A DNA stretch of 64,000 nt from Pseudomonas sp. MM211 (GCF_020386635.1 NZ_CP081942.1:2480001-2544000); one strand, 5' to 3'; positions 1 through 9,094 are shown, numbered from the stretch's first letter. The notes: a model not told the origin generated them from the letters alone. A program made the numbers and translations.

Positions 1-6
1 CCCGGG

Positions 7-2433
7 ATGAACAAAGCCATGAATCACCGCACCATGCGTCGGCAGGATGCCACCTTGAAACATGTGGGCCTGGCGGCGCTGCTGCTGAGCGCAGGTATGC
101 TGCCACTGGCACAGCCCGCGCTGGCCCAGGCCGTTGCCGATCAGGCGGCGACCTACGCGTTCGCCATACCTGCGCAACCGCTGCCGCAGGCACTCGACGC
201 GTTCAGCCGAACCACCGGCCTCAACCTGGTATACACCGACGAAGCGCCTTACGCCGTGCAGGCTCCGGCACTGCAGGGGCGCATGAGCGTCGAGCAGGCA
301 CTGGCCCGTTTGCTGGCTGGCTCCGGTTTCACCTACCGTCAGGCCGGTACCAATACCGTGGCGCTGCAGGCGCTGCGCAGCGAGGGCGCGGTCAATCTGG
401 ATGCCGTGAACATTCAGTCGCAACGCAGCACGGCCTACAGCTATCAGCCACCTGAAACCACCTCGCTGATGCGCAGCGACACGCCGCTGCTGGAGATTCC
501 CCAGGCCGTTGCCGTGGTGCCGGCGCAGGTGCTGCAGGATCAGCAGCCCCAGAATCTCGACGATGCCCTGGCCAACGTCAGTGGCATCACCCAGTCCAAT
601 ACCCTGGGTAGCACGCTCGATGCGGTGATGAAGCGCGGCTTCGGTGACAACCGTGACGGCTCCATTCTGCGAGACGGCATGCGCACTATCCAGGGCCGCA
701 ATTTCACCGCCACCGCCGAGCGGGTCGAAGTGCTCAAAGGGCCATCGTCGATGCTCTACGGCATTCTCGATCCGGGCGGTGTGATCAACGTGGTCAGCAA
801 GAAACCGCAGCTGGAAAGCTACCGCGCCATCACCGGCCGTGCCTCGACCTTCGGCCACGGCAAGAACGGCAGTGGCGGCACCCTCGATGTCACCGGCCCG
901 CTGGGCGAAACAGGCCTGGCCTATCGGTTGGTCGCTGATTACGACGACGCCGACTACTGGCGCAGCTTCGGCAATAACCGCGACAAGACCTTTGCGCCGT
1001 CCCTGGCCTGGTACGGCGAAGACACCACCATCACCCTCAGCCACGAGTACCGCGAGTATTCGGTGCCTTTCGATCGTGGCACGGTGTTCCGTGACGGCAA
1101 ACCCCTGAGCATTCCTGCCGAGCGCCGTCTGGACGAGGCTTACAACATCACTGACGGCCGCTCGCACCTGACCATCTTCGACCTGTCCCATCAGCTCAAC
1201 GAAGACTGGAAGGCCCACTTCGCCTACAGCTACAACCGTGATCGTTATGACGATTACCAGGCGCGAATCTTCCGCGCAGAGAGCGACGGCACTTACACCA
1301 GGCGCCTGGACGGCACCCAGGGCGCGGTCAGCACCTCGCACTTCGCCACCTTCGATCTGGATGGCAAGGTGATGCTCGGCGGGATGCAGCACGATCTGCT
1401 GATGGGCGTGGATCACGAGTACCGCAAGTTCTATCGTGCCGACCTGCTGCGTCAGAACACCGGCATTCGCTTCGATCCGTTCAATCCTGTCTACGGCGTG
1501 GTACCGGTGCCGACGACGGTGGCTGCTTCGGACAGCGACCAGACTGATCGTGTGGTCACCCAGTCAGCTTTCATTCAGGACTCCATCCACCTCAACGAGC
1601 AGTGGATCTTCGTGGCTGGCGCCCGCTATCAGCTGTATGACCAGCTCGCCGGGCGTGGGCGGCCGTTCAACAAGAACACCGATATCGACGGCCAGGTCTG
1701 GGTGCCGCGCGTGGGCCTTGTCTACAAGCTCAACGACGAGCTGTCGCTGTACGGCGGTTATACCGAGTCCTTCAAGCCCAACTCGACGATTGCACCGTTG
1801 AGCAACGGCGTGACGATCAATGGCGTGCCGCCGGAGGAGGGTAAATCCTGGGAACTCGGTGCCAAGCTGGATATGCCGGGGCGCATTACCGGTACCCTGG
1901 CGCTGTTCGATATCGTCAAGGAAAACGTCCTCGTCACCCAGACCATTGGCACTGAAACCATCGCTACCGGCGCTGGCGAAGTGCGCTCCCGCGGTGTGGA
2001 ACTGGACGTTACCGGGCAACTGACCGACAGCCTCAGCCTGATCGGCACGTTCGCGCTGACCGATGCCGAGGTGACCAAAGACCCCGATCTCAAGGGTAAC
2101 GGGCTACAGAACGTCGCCCGGCAGACCGGCTCGCTTTCCGCTGTCTACGATTTTGGCGCGCTGTTCGGCGGCGACCGCCTGCGCGCTGGCGCCGGTACGC
2201 GTTACGTCGGCGAGCGGGAAGGCGACGCCGGCAACACCTTCACCCTGCCGTCCTATACGGTGGCCGATGCCTTCGCCAGCTACGACACCCGCCTCGGCGA
2301 CAACAAGCTCAAGCTGCAGCTCAACGTCAAGAACCTGTTCGACAAGACCTACTACAGCTCTTCGGTGAACACCCTCAACGTCTCGGTGGGTGATCCGCGC
2401 CAGGTTCAAGTGTCCAGTACGCTGGAGTTCTGA
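7..2433 (+). CDS. TonB-dependent siderophore receptor with STN signalling domain
   Basis: Outer-membrane TonB-dependent receptor for a ferric siderophore. Residues 1-40 are a signal peptide. An STN domain (about 50-110, around LPQALDAFSRTTGLNL) follows, as in FecA/FpvA-type transducing receptors. The plug is about 155-265 (LEIPQAVAVVPAQVL; VEVLKGPSSMLYG) and the beta-barrel runs to a C-terminal phenylalanine (SSTLEF). The 808-aa length is normal for the STN subclass. STN receptors normally signal to an anti-sigma/ECF sigma pair; none is visible here, and the gene begins at the window edge, so partners could lie upstream. The ligand cannot be told from sequence. The start is uncertain between ATGs at 7 and 22. 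Confidence 0.93.
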   Translation: MNKAMNHRTMRRQDATLKHVGLAALLLSAGMLPLAQPALAQAVADQAATYAFAIPAQPLPQALDAFSRTTGLNLVYTDEAPYAVQAPALQGRMSVEQALARLLAGSGFTYRQAGTNTVALQALRSEGAVNLDAVNIQSQRSTAYSYQPPETTSLMRSDTPLLEIPQAVAVVPAQVLQDQQPQNLDDALANVSGITQSNTLGSTLDAVMKRGFGDNRDGSILRDGMRTIQGRNFTATAERVEVLKGPSSMLYGILDPGGVINVVSKKPQLESYRAITGRASTFGHGKNGSGGTLDVTGPLGETGLAYRLVADYDDADYWRSFGNNRDKTFAPSLAWYGEDTTITLSHEYREYSVPFDRGTVFRDGKPLSIPAERRLDEAYNITDGRSHLTIFDLSHQLNEDWKAHFAYSYNRDRYDDYQARIFRAESDGTYTRRLDGTQGAVSTSHFATFDLDGKVMLGGMQHDLLMGVDHEYRKFYRADLLRQNTGIRFDPFNPVYGVVPVPTTVAASDSDQTDRVVTQSAFIQDSIHLNEQWIFVAGARYQLYDQLAGRGRPFNKNTDIDGQVWVPRVGLVYKLNDELSLYGGYTESFKPNSTIAPLSNGVTINGVPPEEGKSWELGAKLDMPGRITGTLALFDIVKENVLVTQTIGTETIATGAGEVRSRGVELDVTGQLTDSLSLIGTFALTDAEVTKDPDLKGNGLQNVARQTGSLSAVYDFGALFGGDRLRAGAGTRYVGEREGDAGNTFTLPSYTVADAFASYDTRLGDNKLKLQLNVKNLFDKTYYSSSVNTLNVSVGDPRQVQVSSTLEF

Positions 2434-2482
2434 TTGCATTCAGGCCGCATGGGCTGAGCGCGCGCGGACGACAATGCTTATC

Positions 2483-2500
2483 CACCCTCATATGAGGGTG
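2483..2500. other. Perfect 18-bp palindrome
   Basis: CACCCTCATATGAGGGTG is a perfect palindrome 50 bp after the receptor stop codon. It has no following T-run, so it could be a protein-binding site or part of the transcript end. Its role is unknown. Confidence 0.4.
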
Positions 2501-2569
2501 CTATGAAGCCCTATCAGGCGGTGGTTCGAGTGCGCGGCGTGAGTGAAGGGTAGTCATCGGCAGAAATGC

Positions 2570-2601
2570 TTCGGTGGATCAATGGAGCGTGATCCACCGA
2601 A
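2570..2601. terminator. Hairpin between convergent genes
   Basis: A perfect 12-bp inverted repeat (TTCGGTGGATCA / TGATCCACCGAA, 8-nt loop) sits between the 3' ends of the receptor gene and the rhodanese gene. It is a plausible bidirectional transcription barrier, although neither side has a strong T-run. Confidence 0.5.
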
Positions 2602-2605
2602 ACAA

Positions 2606-4189
2606 TCAGATCACCCTGAACCCATGGGTGCCATCCCGGCCCAGTTGCTCGACCAGGCCGAACTCCCAGTCCAGGTAACCCTGCATCGCTTCGCGTGGGT
2701 TGTCCGTGCCTTCGTAGGGGCGGCGGTAGCGGTCGCTGCGTGGCACGGCCAGGTGCTGTTCGCCGGATTCGTCGGGTAGGCCGGCGGCGAACCAGGCAGC
2801 GTTGCCACCCGCGAGCAGGAGCACCGGTTTGCCGGTCAGAGCCTGCAGTTCACTGACCACGAAGCGGGCCAGCAGGCTGCTGCCGCAGGTGAGTACATAG
2901 CGTTCGGCCACTGGCAAGTTTTCCAGGGCCTGCGGCAGTTGTGCGCGGATCGCCCAGTGGGCGCCGGGGATGTGGCGTTTGACGTGGTTAGCGCTGGTGG
3001 TGAAGTCGATCACTACGGTGTCGCCTGCGGCCAGCCAGGTTTGCAGGGTGTGCGGGCTGATTTCCTCTGCCTGCGGCAGGGCGGGCAGGGGAGTCGGCCA
3101 GGCGCCGGTTTCGCTGAAAGCGTTCTGTGGCAGGTTGTCCAGCACGTGCACCTCCCAGCCCAGTTGGGCCAGCCAGGAGGCGCTCATGTTGGCGCGCACG
3201 CCGTCGTCATCGGCGAGCACGATGCGCGCACCGCGTACGCTGGCGAAGTGATCGGTTTCCTGTACCAGTTGGCCGCCGGGCGTGGAGCGTGAGCCGGGCA
3301 GGTGACCGGCTTCGTATTCTTCCGGTGTGCGCACGTCGAACAGGTAAGTGGTGCGCGCTGGTTGTGCCTGCCAATGGCTCAGGTGTTCGAGCGTGGCACG
3401 GCCGACGCCGGCCTTGTCAGCCACGGCGCGTGCCGAGCGTGCAGCCTGCTCATGGTTGTTCGCGCTGACCTCGCCGAAGCGGCGGCTCTGGCCATGTTCC
3501 AGCTGCTGACCCGCCAGAGTCCAGCCGATGGTGCCGTTGCGCAGTGCGGCGACCGGGTTGGGCACGCCGGCATTTACCAGCGACTGAGTACCGATGATGC
3601 TGCGGGTGCGCCCCGCGCAGTTGACGATGATCTGCGTGGCCGGATCAGGCGCCAGCTCGCGGGCGCGCAGCACCAGCTCGGCACCCGGTACGCTGATTCC
3701 GCTGGGGATGCTCATGGTCTGATATTCGTCGAAGCGGCGGGCGTCGAGCACCACCACGTCGGCCTTGGCATCGAGCAGCGCCTGTACCTCTTCGGCGGCC
3801 AGCGATGGCGTGTGGCGTTGGCTTTCCACCAGTTCGCCAAAAGACTTGCTCGGTACGTTGACGTCGCGAAACAGCTCGCCACCGGCGTTGCGCCAGCCGG
3901 CCAACTGGCCCTCCAGGAGGGCTACGTCGCTGTAACCAAGTTGCAGCAGGCGTTCAGCGGCGACCTGGGCCAGACCTTCGCCATCGTCATAAACGGTGAT
4001 CGCGGTGTCGCGGCGCGGCACCCGCGCGTAGATTTCCAGCTCGAGCTTGGACAGCGGAATATTGGCAGCGAACAGTGGATGTTCTTCGGCAAAGGGCGCT
4101 TCTTCGCGCACATCGATAAGGGCGACTTCCTGCTGTTGCAGCAGGGCGGTGCGGATATCGGCGAAAGAGCGGGTGTCGACTTGGCTCAT
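2606..4189 (-). CDS. Four-domain rhodanese sulfurtransferase
   Basis: 527-aa cytoplasmic protein with four rhodanese-like repeats at about 1-110, 125-235, 265-360 and 375-480. Only the second (IIVNCAGRTRS, Cys191) and fourth (VLTCGSS, Cys435) have the catalytic cysteine. The matching loops of repeats 1 and 3 read VYDDGEG and VLADDDG and should be inactive. Rhodaneses move sulfane sulfur from a donor to a thiol. The gene lies 3 bp downstream of a thiol dioxygenase gene on the same strand, so the two very likely form an operon for breakdown of cysteine or a related thiol. The exact donor and acceptor are unknown. Confidence 0.9.
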   Translation of the reverse strand: MSQVDTRSFADIRTALLQQQEVALIDVREEAPFAEEHPLFAANIPLSKLELEIYARVPRRDTAITVYDDGEGLAQVAAERLLQLGYSDVALLEGQLAGWRNAGGELFRDVNVPSKSFGELVESQRHTPSLAAEEVQALLDAKADVVVLDARRFDEYQTMSIPSGISVPGAELVLRARELAPDPATQIIVNCAGRTRSIIGTQSLVNAGVPNPVAALRNGTIGWTLAGQQLEHGQSRRFGEVSANNHEQAARSARAVADKAGVGRATLEHLSHWQAQPARTTYLFDVRTPEEYEAGHLPGSRSTPGGQLVQETDHFASVRGARIVLADDDGVRANMSASWLAQLGWEVHVLDNLPQNAFSETGAWPTPLPALPQAEEISPHTLQTWLAAGDTVVIDFTTSANHVKRHIPGAHWAIRAQLPQALENLPVAERYVLTCGSSLLARFVVSELQALTGKPVLLLAGGNAAWFAAGLPDESGEQHLAVPRSDRYRRPYEGTDNPREAMQGYLDWEFGLVEQLGRDGTHGFRVI

Positions 4190-4192
4190 GGT

Positions 4193-4795
4193 TCAGGACT
4201 CGTGTTGGGCAGGCTGCCGTTGGGCAATGGAAGGAGGCGTGGAGTAGCCAGAGATGAACAGTTTTTCGCTGCCGTCTTCGCGGTACACGGCGCGATGCAC
4301 CGCACCGATGTCGGCGCCATAGACGTGGATGCTGATCGACACGCGATCATCGAAGGCATTGCTGACTTGATGGATGTCGCCGATGCGCGGCGATACCGCT
4401 TCTACCTGGCCGGGCTTGAGGCGCACGACGTCGCCATCGGCGTGCAGGCTGCCGTCGGCCTGGCGGCTGAATCCCTGGGAATCCTCGGCGCCACGCAGCA
4501 TGCCGATCAGCCCCCAGACGCGGTGGTCGTGCACCGGTGTGCTTTGCCCTGGGCCCCAGACGAAGCTGACCACCGAGAAGCGCCGCGCTGGGTCAAGGTG
4601 CAGCAGGTATTGCTGGTAGCGCTCGGTACTGGGCTGCGCGAGTTCGCGCGGTAGCCAGTCGTCATGGCTGACCAGTTGCTGCAGCAGCTCACCACCGCGT
4701 TCGATCAGGGTGCCCTCATCGGGCTCGCGGTTCAGCAGATCCGAGAGGCCGGCAACGAAGGCGTTCAGGCGTTCCGGAGTTGTGGGGTGGCTCAT
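4193..4795 (-). CDS. Cysteine dioxygenase / thiol dioxygenase family protein
   Basis: 200-aa cupin-fold non-haem iron enzyme that adds O2 to a thiol to give a sulfinate. The metal-binding histidines are visible in TPVHDHRVWG and in GDIHQVSN. The size matches bacterial cysteine dioxygenases. Bacterial members act on cysteine or on 3-mercaptopropionate, and sequence alone does not decide which. It is the first gene of a probable two-gene operon with the downstream rhodanese. It is transcribed away from an SsuD-like monooxygenase gene across a 377-bp AT-rich spacer, which fits a sulfur-metabolism locus. Confidence 0.88.
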   Translation of the reverse strand: MSHPTTPERLNAFVAGLSDLLNREPDEGTLIERGGELLQQLVSHDDWLPRELAQPSTERYQQYLLHLDPARRFSVVSFVWGPGQSTPVHDHRVWGLIGMLRGAEDSQGFSRQADGSLHADGDVVRLKPGQVEAVSPRIGDIHQVSNAFDDRVSISIHVYGADIGAVHRAVYREDGSEKLFISGYSTPPSIAQRQPAQHES

Positions 4796-5172
4796 GGCGG
4801 GTAATCCGTAGCGGTTTGGAGCCTAAGGTAGCAATCCGCCATTGATTATAAAAATTCAATTTATGCATAAGCTAATATGCGAATTGTGTAATTTTTTGGC
4901 GCGTTGCTCGGCTCGCCTTCTCTCCCTGCGGGGTTCCCCCGTCGTTCATGAACGGGTTATTTCCATCGTCACCACGTGGCTGCAGGCCATGCTTGAGCCT
5001 GTTGTGCGATTTTTATTATTTCGCATATTAGGATATTCCTAAAATGAATTTCATTTCTTGTTCGTCTATCTATAAATTTTATAAGAATTAGCCATTAAAG
5101 ACGTTTTCATTATAAGCGAGACGTTTGTAGCACCTTGGCTCCCGGACATGACCACGTGACAGGAATCGCGAC
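4796..5172. promoter_or_regulatory. AT-rich divergent promoter region of the sulfur locus
   Basis: 377 bp without a gene between two divergent sulfur genes. It is strikingly AT-rich at both ends (4835-4905 and 5010-5125), with GC-rich sequence in the middle. It includes GCATAAGCTAATATGC-like dyad sequence near 4864. It must hold promoters for both transcripts. Control by a CysB/Cbl-type LysR regulator is an inference from the gene content; no consensus site was assigned. Confidence 0.5.
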
Positions 5173-6267
5173 ATGAGCATTGAAATCATCGGCATGATTA
5201 CGGCCGCGCCAGCTTCGGAAGTGGATCAGCCACTGGGCGATGCGGTTGATCCAGCATTCGTCGCCCGGTTCGCCCAGGCCCATGAAGAGGCGGGCTTCGA
5301 CCGGGTACTGGTCGGCTATTTTTCCAACGGCCCGGAGGGGGCAGTGGTCAGCTCTTTCGCTGCTGCCGCGACGCGCAAGCTGGGCATTCTGCTGGCGTAT
5401 CGGCCAGGGATGATCGCGCCGCCTCTGGCTGCCCGGCAGCTCGCCACGCTGGATCAGTTCAGTGGTGGGCGCCTGGCACTCAACGTTGTCAGTGGCGGCA
5501 ATGACGAGGATTTGCAGCGCGACGGTGATTACCTCAATCACGCTCAGCGTTACGCCCGCACTGAAGAATACCTGCAGGCATTGAAAGCGATCTGGACGGC
5601 CGAGCAGCCGGTGGATTTCAGTGGCGACTTCTATCGTTTCCAGGGCGCCTCGCCTGCGGTGCGCTGCACTCAGCGCCCTCACATCCCGATATATTTCAGT
5701 GGTGCTTCGGCAGCGGCGGTGCAGGTCGCGGCGCAGCATGCCGACACCTACATGCTCTGGGGCGAGCCCCTGGCTTCGGTGGGCGAACAGGTTGCCAGCG
5801 TAAGGGCTGCCGCCGCCGTACATGGCCGCGTGCCGAGGTTCTCGGTGTCATTTCGACCCATCGTCGCCGACACCGAAGAGGCCGCCTGGAAGCGTGCTGC
5901 CGAGATACTCGAACAGATTCGCGAAAATCGCATTCGCCTGGGCTTGCCACTCACCGAGCACGCCCCCGAAAACGTCGGTTCGCAGCGCCTGTTGGCGGCT
6001 GCCGGGCAGGGTGAGGTACTGGACAGCCGCTTGTGGATGGGCGTTGCTCGGTTGACTGGCGCGCGCTGGAACTCTACCTCACTGGTCGGCACGCCCGAGC
6101 AGGTCGCGGCGGCGTTGGGTGAGTACTACAAACTCGGGGTTTCCACCTTTCTGATTCGTGGTTTCGACCCACTGGGCGACGCCATCACCTATGGCCAGGG
6201 ACTGATCCCTGCCATTCATGAACACATCGCCCGTCTGGGCAACCTTCCTGAGGAAACCTTGCAATGA
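5173..6267 (+). CDS. SsuD-family FMNH2-dependent sulfonate monooxygenase
   Basis: 364-aa LLM-class flavin-dependent monooxygenase of the alkanesulfonate (SsuD) group, which uses FMNH2 and O2 to release sulfite from organosulfonates. Family features include the N-terminal barrel strand (IEIIGMIT), LAYRPGMIAPPLAARQLATLDQFSGGRL, NVVSGG and the C-terminal GTPEQVAAAL segment. No SsuE-type flavin reductase gene lies in the window. Its stop codon overlaps the start of a sulfonate-type binding protein gene, so the two are co-translated. The actual sulfonate is unknown. Confidence 0.88.
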   Translation: MSIEIIGMITAAPASEVDQPLGDAVDPAFVARFAQAHEEAGFDRVLVGYFSNGPEGAVVSSFAAAATRKLGILLAYRPGMIAPPLAARQLATLDQFSGGRLALNVVSGGNDEDLQRDGDYLNHAQRYARTEEYLQALKAIWTAEQPVDFSGDFYRFQGASPAVRCTQRPHIPIYFSGASAAAVQVAAQHADTYMLWGEPLASVGEQVASVRAAAAVHGRVPRFSVSFRPIVADTEEAAWKRAAEILEQIRENRIRLGLPLTEHAPENVGSQRLLAAAGQGEVLDSRLWMGVARLTGARWNSTSLVGTPEQVAAALGEYYKLGVSTFLIRGFDPLGDAITYGQGLIPAIHEHIARLGNLPEETLQ

Positions 6268-7208
6268 AATTGTCCGCACTGTTGCGCACCGCGCTGGCTA
6301 GCGCGTTCCTGGCCGCGCCTCTGGTTCAGGCGGCCGAGCAGATCACCCTGCGCGTGGGTGACCAGAACTACTACAACGTCCGCGCTTCGGTGGAGGCCTC
6401 CGGTGTGCTGGAAGGCGCGCCCTACAAGGTCGACTGGAAGCATTTTCAGTCCGCCGCGCCAGTCGCGGAAGGCCTGGATGCGGGCGCGCTGGATCTGGGC
6501 TTTCTCGGCGATTCGGGCTTTATCTTCCTGGCTGCCAAGGGCGCGCCAGTGAAGCTGATCGGCGTATCGCGGCAGAACCCGGACACCATCGCGCTGCTGG
6601 TGCCCAAGGATTCGCCAGCCAAGACCATCGCTGACCTGAAAGGCAAAAAGGTTGCCTACTGGCCAGGAGCCTGGAGCCAGCAGTTGACCTTGCGGGCTCT
6701 GGAGAAAGCCGGGCTACCCCGCGACTACGTGGAGTTCGTCAAACTGATGCCCATCGACGCTGCTGCGGCGTTGCCACAGGGCAGCATCGACGCGTTCCCG
6801 GTGTGGGAACCCTATATCTCCCAGCAGATCGTGTTTTCCGGCGCCAAGCCGATCATCACCGCCCGCGACCTGATGCCGGGGCTGTCGAGTATCGCCGCCA
6901 ACGCCGACACGCTGGATACGAAACGGGCCGCTATCAGCGATTTCCTCGGTCGCCTGCAGAAGGCCCGCGCCTGGGTTGAGGCGAACAAGGAAACCTACGC
7001 GGATTTGTGGGCGAAGAAGGCCAATCTGGATCCTGCCGTGTCCCGCCACTGGATCGGCCAGGCCAACATGAGCGTCGGCCCGGTGGATGAGCAGGCAGCC
7101 CGTGATTATCAGGACACCGCCGACTTCCTCGTCGAAACCGGCGCATTGCCCAAGGCATTCGACACCAAGGCGGTTATCGACACCTCGTTTGGCAGCGCCT
7201 TCAAGTAA
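6264..7208 (+). CDS. SsuA-like ABC transporter periplasmic binding protein 1
   Basis: 314-aa periplasmic substrate-binding protein of the aliphatic sulfonate/nitrate/taurine family. It has a signal peptide ending near VQAAEQ. The fold is marked by DLGFLGDSGFIF, IADLKGKKVAYWPG and GSIDAFPVWEPYI. Its ATG overlaps the stop of the SsuD-like gene by 4 bp. The ABC permease and ATPase normally encoded next to such proteins are absent here, so it may feed a transporter encoded elsewhere. Confidence 0.88.
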   Translation: MKLSALLRTALASAFLAAPLVQAAEQITLRVGDQNYYNVRASVEASGVLEGAPYKVDWKHFQSAAPVAEGLDAGALDLGFLGDSGFIFLAAKGAPVKLIGVSRQNPDTIALLVPKDSPAKTIADLKGKKVAYWPGAWSQQLTLRALEKAGLPRDYVEFVKLMPIDAAAALPQGSIDAFPVWEPYISQQIVFSGAKPIITARDLMPGLSSIAANADTLDTKRAAISDFLGRLQKARAWVEANKETYADLWAKKANLDPAVSRHWIGQANMSVGPVDEQAARDYQDTADFLVETGALPKAFDTKAVIDTSFGSAFK

Positions 7209-7306
7209 GCCAGGGCCTGCCACCGTACCGAGCAACGACTATCTTTCGAGCCTGTGAGCGTTCCAACGCAGCAGCTCCCGCGCACCAATGCCACTGGAGC
7301 TTTTGC

Positions 7307-8290
7307 ATGTCCCTTTTTCGCTTTACCACTGTTTCTTTGCTGGCCGCGCTGTCGTTCAGCAGTTTGTTGCAGGCCGCCGAGCCCGTCACCATTCGCCTCG
7401 GCGACGTGAAGGGTGATCGCTACGCCTCGCTGCGCGCCTCGGGCGAGCTGGAGAACCTCGATTACAAGGTCGAGCTGACGCCATTCGCTGCCGGTGCCCC
7501 AGTGCTCGAAGCGCTGAATGCCAATGCCCTGGACGTTGGCTTCACCGGCGATATCCCGTTTCTGTTCGTACATGCCGCCGGTGCCCAGTTGAAGGCGGTA
7601 GGTGCCTGGCGCTACAACACCGCGACCGTGGCCCTGGTGGTGCCTGAGGGTTCAACCGCGCAGAGCGTGAAGGATCTCAAAGGCAAACGCATTGCCGTGA
7701 ATCGTGGCGGCTGGGGGCATTTTCTGGCTCTTGGTCTGCTGGAGAAGAACGGCCTGACCGATAAGGATGTGACCTTCTCTTTCCTGGGGCCGGTCGATGG
7801 TCGTGCCGCGCTAGTGCGTGGCTCAGTGGATGCCTGGGTGCCGTGGGAACCCTACACCTCCAATGCCATCCTGATCGACAACGCGCGGGTGATTGCTGAT
7901 GGTCGAGGCATCATGAGCGGCTATTCCTACGCCCTGGCCAGCGAAAAAGCCCTGGCGGATGCCGACAAGAAAGCCGCCATCGGCGACCTGCTGGTTCGCC
8001 TGGCCAAGGCCCAGCAGTGGGCGCTTGCCCATCCACAGCAAATGGCTGACGCGCTGTCCGAAGACCTCAATATTCCCCAGAACGTCGCCCGTCGCTGGGT
8101 GGAAGAGGCGCGCATCCAGCCCGCCGCACTGGACGAGGAAGTCGCGACCAGCCTGCAGAAAGCCGCAGACTTCTTCCACCGCCATGGCGTACTACCGAAA
8201 CAGCTGGATGTGCAGCAGGCATTCGATTTCAGCCTGGCGGGGGATGTGCGTAAAGCAATCTCGGAAGATCAGCCGCAGGCAGCTCGCTGA
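7307..8290 (+). CDS. SsuA-like ABC transporter periplasmic binding protein 2
   Basis: 327-aa second binding protein of the same family, with a signal peptide (SFSSLLQAAEP), DVGFTGDIPFLF, VKDLKGKRIAVNRGGWGH and GSVDAWVPWEPYT. It is clearly related to the preceding protein, sharing the motif order and the VWEPY/VPWEPY segment, and probably arose by duplication. It follows after 98 bp and is likely in the same transcription unit. REP sequences start immediately after its stop codon. Confidence 0.88.
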   Translation: MSLFRFTTVSLLAALSFSSLLQAAEPVTIRLGDVKGDRYASLRASGELENLDYKVELTPFAAGAPVLEALNANALDVGFTGDIPFLFVHAAGAQLKAVGAWRYNTATVALVVPEGSTAQSVKDLKGKRIAVNRGGWGHFLALGLLEKNGLTDKDVTFSFLGPVDGRAALVRGSVDAWVPWEPYTSNAILIDNARVIADGRGIMSGYSYALASEKALADADKKAAIGDLLVRLAKAQQWALAHPQQMADALSEDLNIPQNVARRWVEEARIQPAALDEEVATSLQKAADFFHRHGVLPKQLDVQQAFDFSLAGDVRKAISEDQPQAAR

Positions 8291-8295
8291 TAGCG

Positions 8296-8420
8296 GATCG
8301 CCGGCAAGCCGGCTCCTACGCACTGGGACTTATCACAATTCCTGTGACCGCCCAATTGTAGGAGCTGGCTTGCCAGCGATGCGATCCGGCAGGTGATATC
8401 GCCCGCAAGCGGGCTCCTAC
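8296..8420. repeat. REP cluster left of the RAYT gene
   Basis: Three REP palindromes: 8296-8319 (core GCCGGCAAGCCGGC), 8358-8380 (CTGGCTTGCCAG) and 8395-8420 (GCCCGCAAGCGGGC), each ending in CTCCTAC or starting GTAGGAG. The pair at 8358-8420 recurs at 8976-9038 with 62 of 63 bases identical. Confidence 0.85.
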
Positions 8421-8453
8421 GGTCAGGAAGGGTGGGGCCTAGCTTGCCGGTGA

Positions 8454-8933
8454 TTAGTTCTGGCCTTGTAGCCAAACAGCATCCCAAAGGGGGTAGTCGG
8501 CTAGATGGCGAACCAGCCCCGCGCGCAAGGGGTTGGCGACTATGTAACGGGCTGTTGGAAGTAGTGCATCCGCGTGTCGCAGGGCATGGTCGTGGAAGCC
8601 TTTCTGCCAGAGTCGGCCGGTACGGCCGCTGTAGTGATTGATGCTGATGGCGCTACGCGACTTCAATTGCCGCATCAGCTTTTCCAGTGGCATATTTTCC
8701 AGTTGAATCAGCCAGTGCAGATGATCCGGCATGATCACCCAGGCTAACGAGCGCAGATGCATACCATCGTGTAGTCGGCGCATCTCCGCTACCAGGAAGC
8801 GAGCGAGTTGCCAGTCACCGAAGATCGGTTGTCGATGCAAGGTGACTGCAGTCAGCAGATAAATACGCCCGCGCTCGGAAAAGCGCCCCGAACGCAAAGC
8901 ATGCCCTCGGTGGGCAAAGTGGCTGGAATCCAT
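8454..8933 (-). CDS. REP-associated tyrosine transposase (RAYT)
   Basis: About 159-aa Y1-transposase-family protein from ATG 8933, preceded by GGAGAGGCACGGGA. Longer in-frame starts reach 9026 but would run through the REP sequence. The HUH-type metal motif is visible as DHLHWL in WVIMPDHLHWLIQL. A downstream helix has LMRQLKSRSAISIN, then GRLWQKGFHDHALR and YIVANPLRAGLV, typical of RAYTs. Proteins of this family cut and join single-stranded REP DNA and are thought to spread REPs. Matching REP pairs on both sides make this a complete REPtron. Confidence 0.88.
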   Translation of the reverse strand: MDSSHFAHRGHALRSGRFSERGRIYLLTAVTLHRQPIFGDWQLARFLVAEMRRLHDGMHLRSLAWVIMPDHLHWLIQLENMPLEKLMRQLKSRSAISINHYSGRTGRLWQKGFHDHALRHADALLPTARYIVANPLRAGLVRHLADYPLWDAVWLQGQN

Positions 8934-8975
8934 TCCCGTGCCTCTCCATACGTAAACAATCCTCACCATCACACT

Positions 8976-9094
8976 GTAGGAGCTGGCTTGCCAGCGATGC
9001 GATCCGGCAGGCGATATCGCCCGCAAGCGGGCTCCTACGAATCTAGGTTTACCTGATCCAGTAATCCCATTGTAGGAGCCGGCTTGCCGGCGAT
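8976..9094. repeat. REP cluster right of the RAYT gene
   Basis: A REP pair at 8976-9038 is a near-exact direct copy (62/63) of 8358-8420. A further REP is at 9072-9094 (GCCGGCTTGCCGGC). Confidence 0.85.

Noticed and set aside
3302..4654. 450-codon plus-strand frame opposite the rhodanese and dioxygenase genes
   Set aside because: Spans the junction of two well-supported minus-strand genes; low-complexity shadow.
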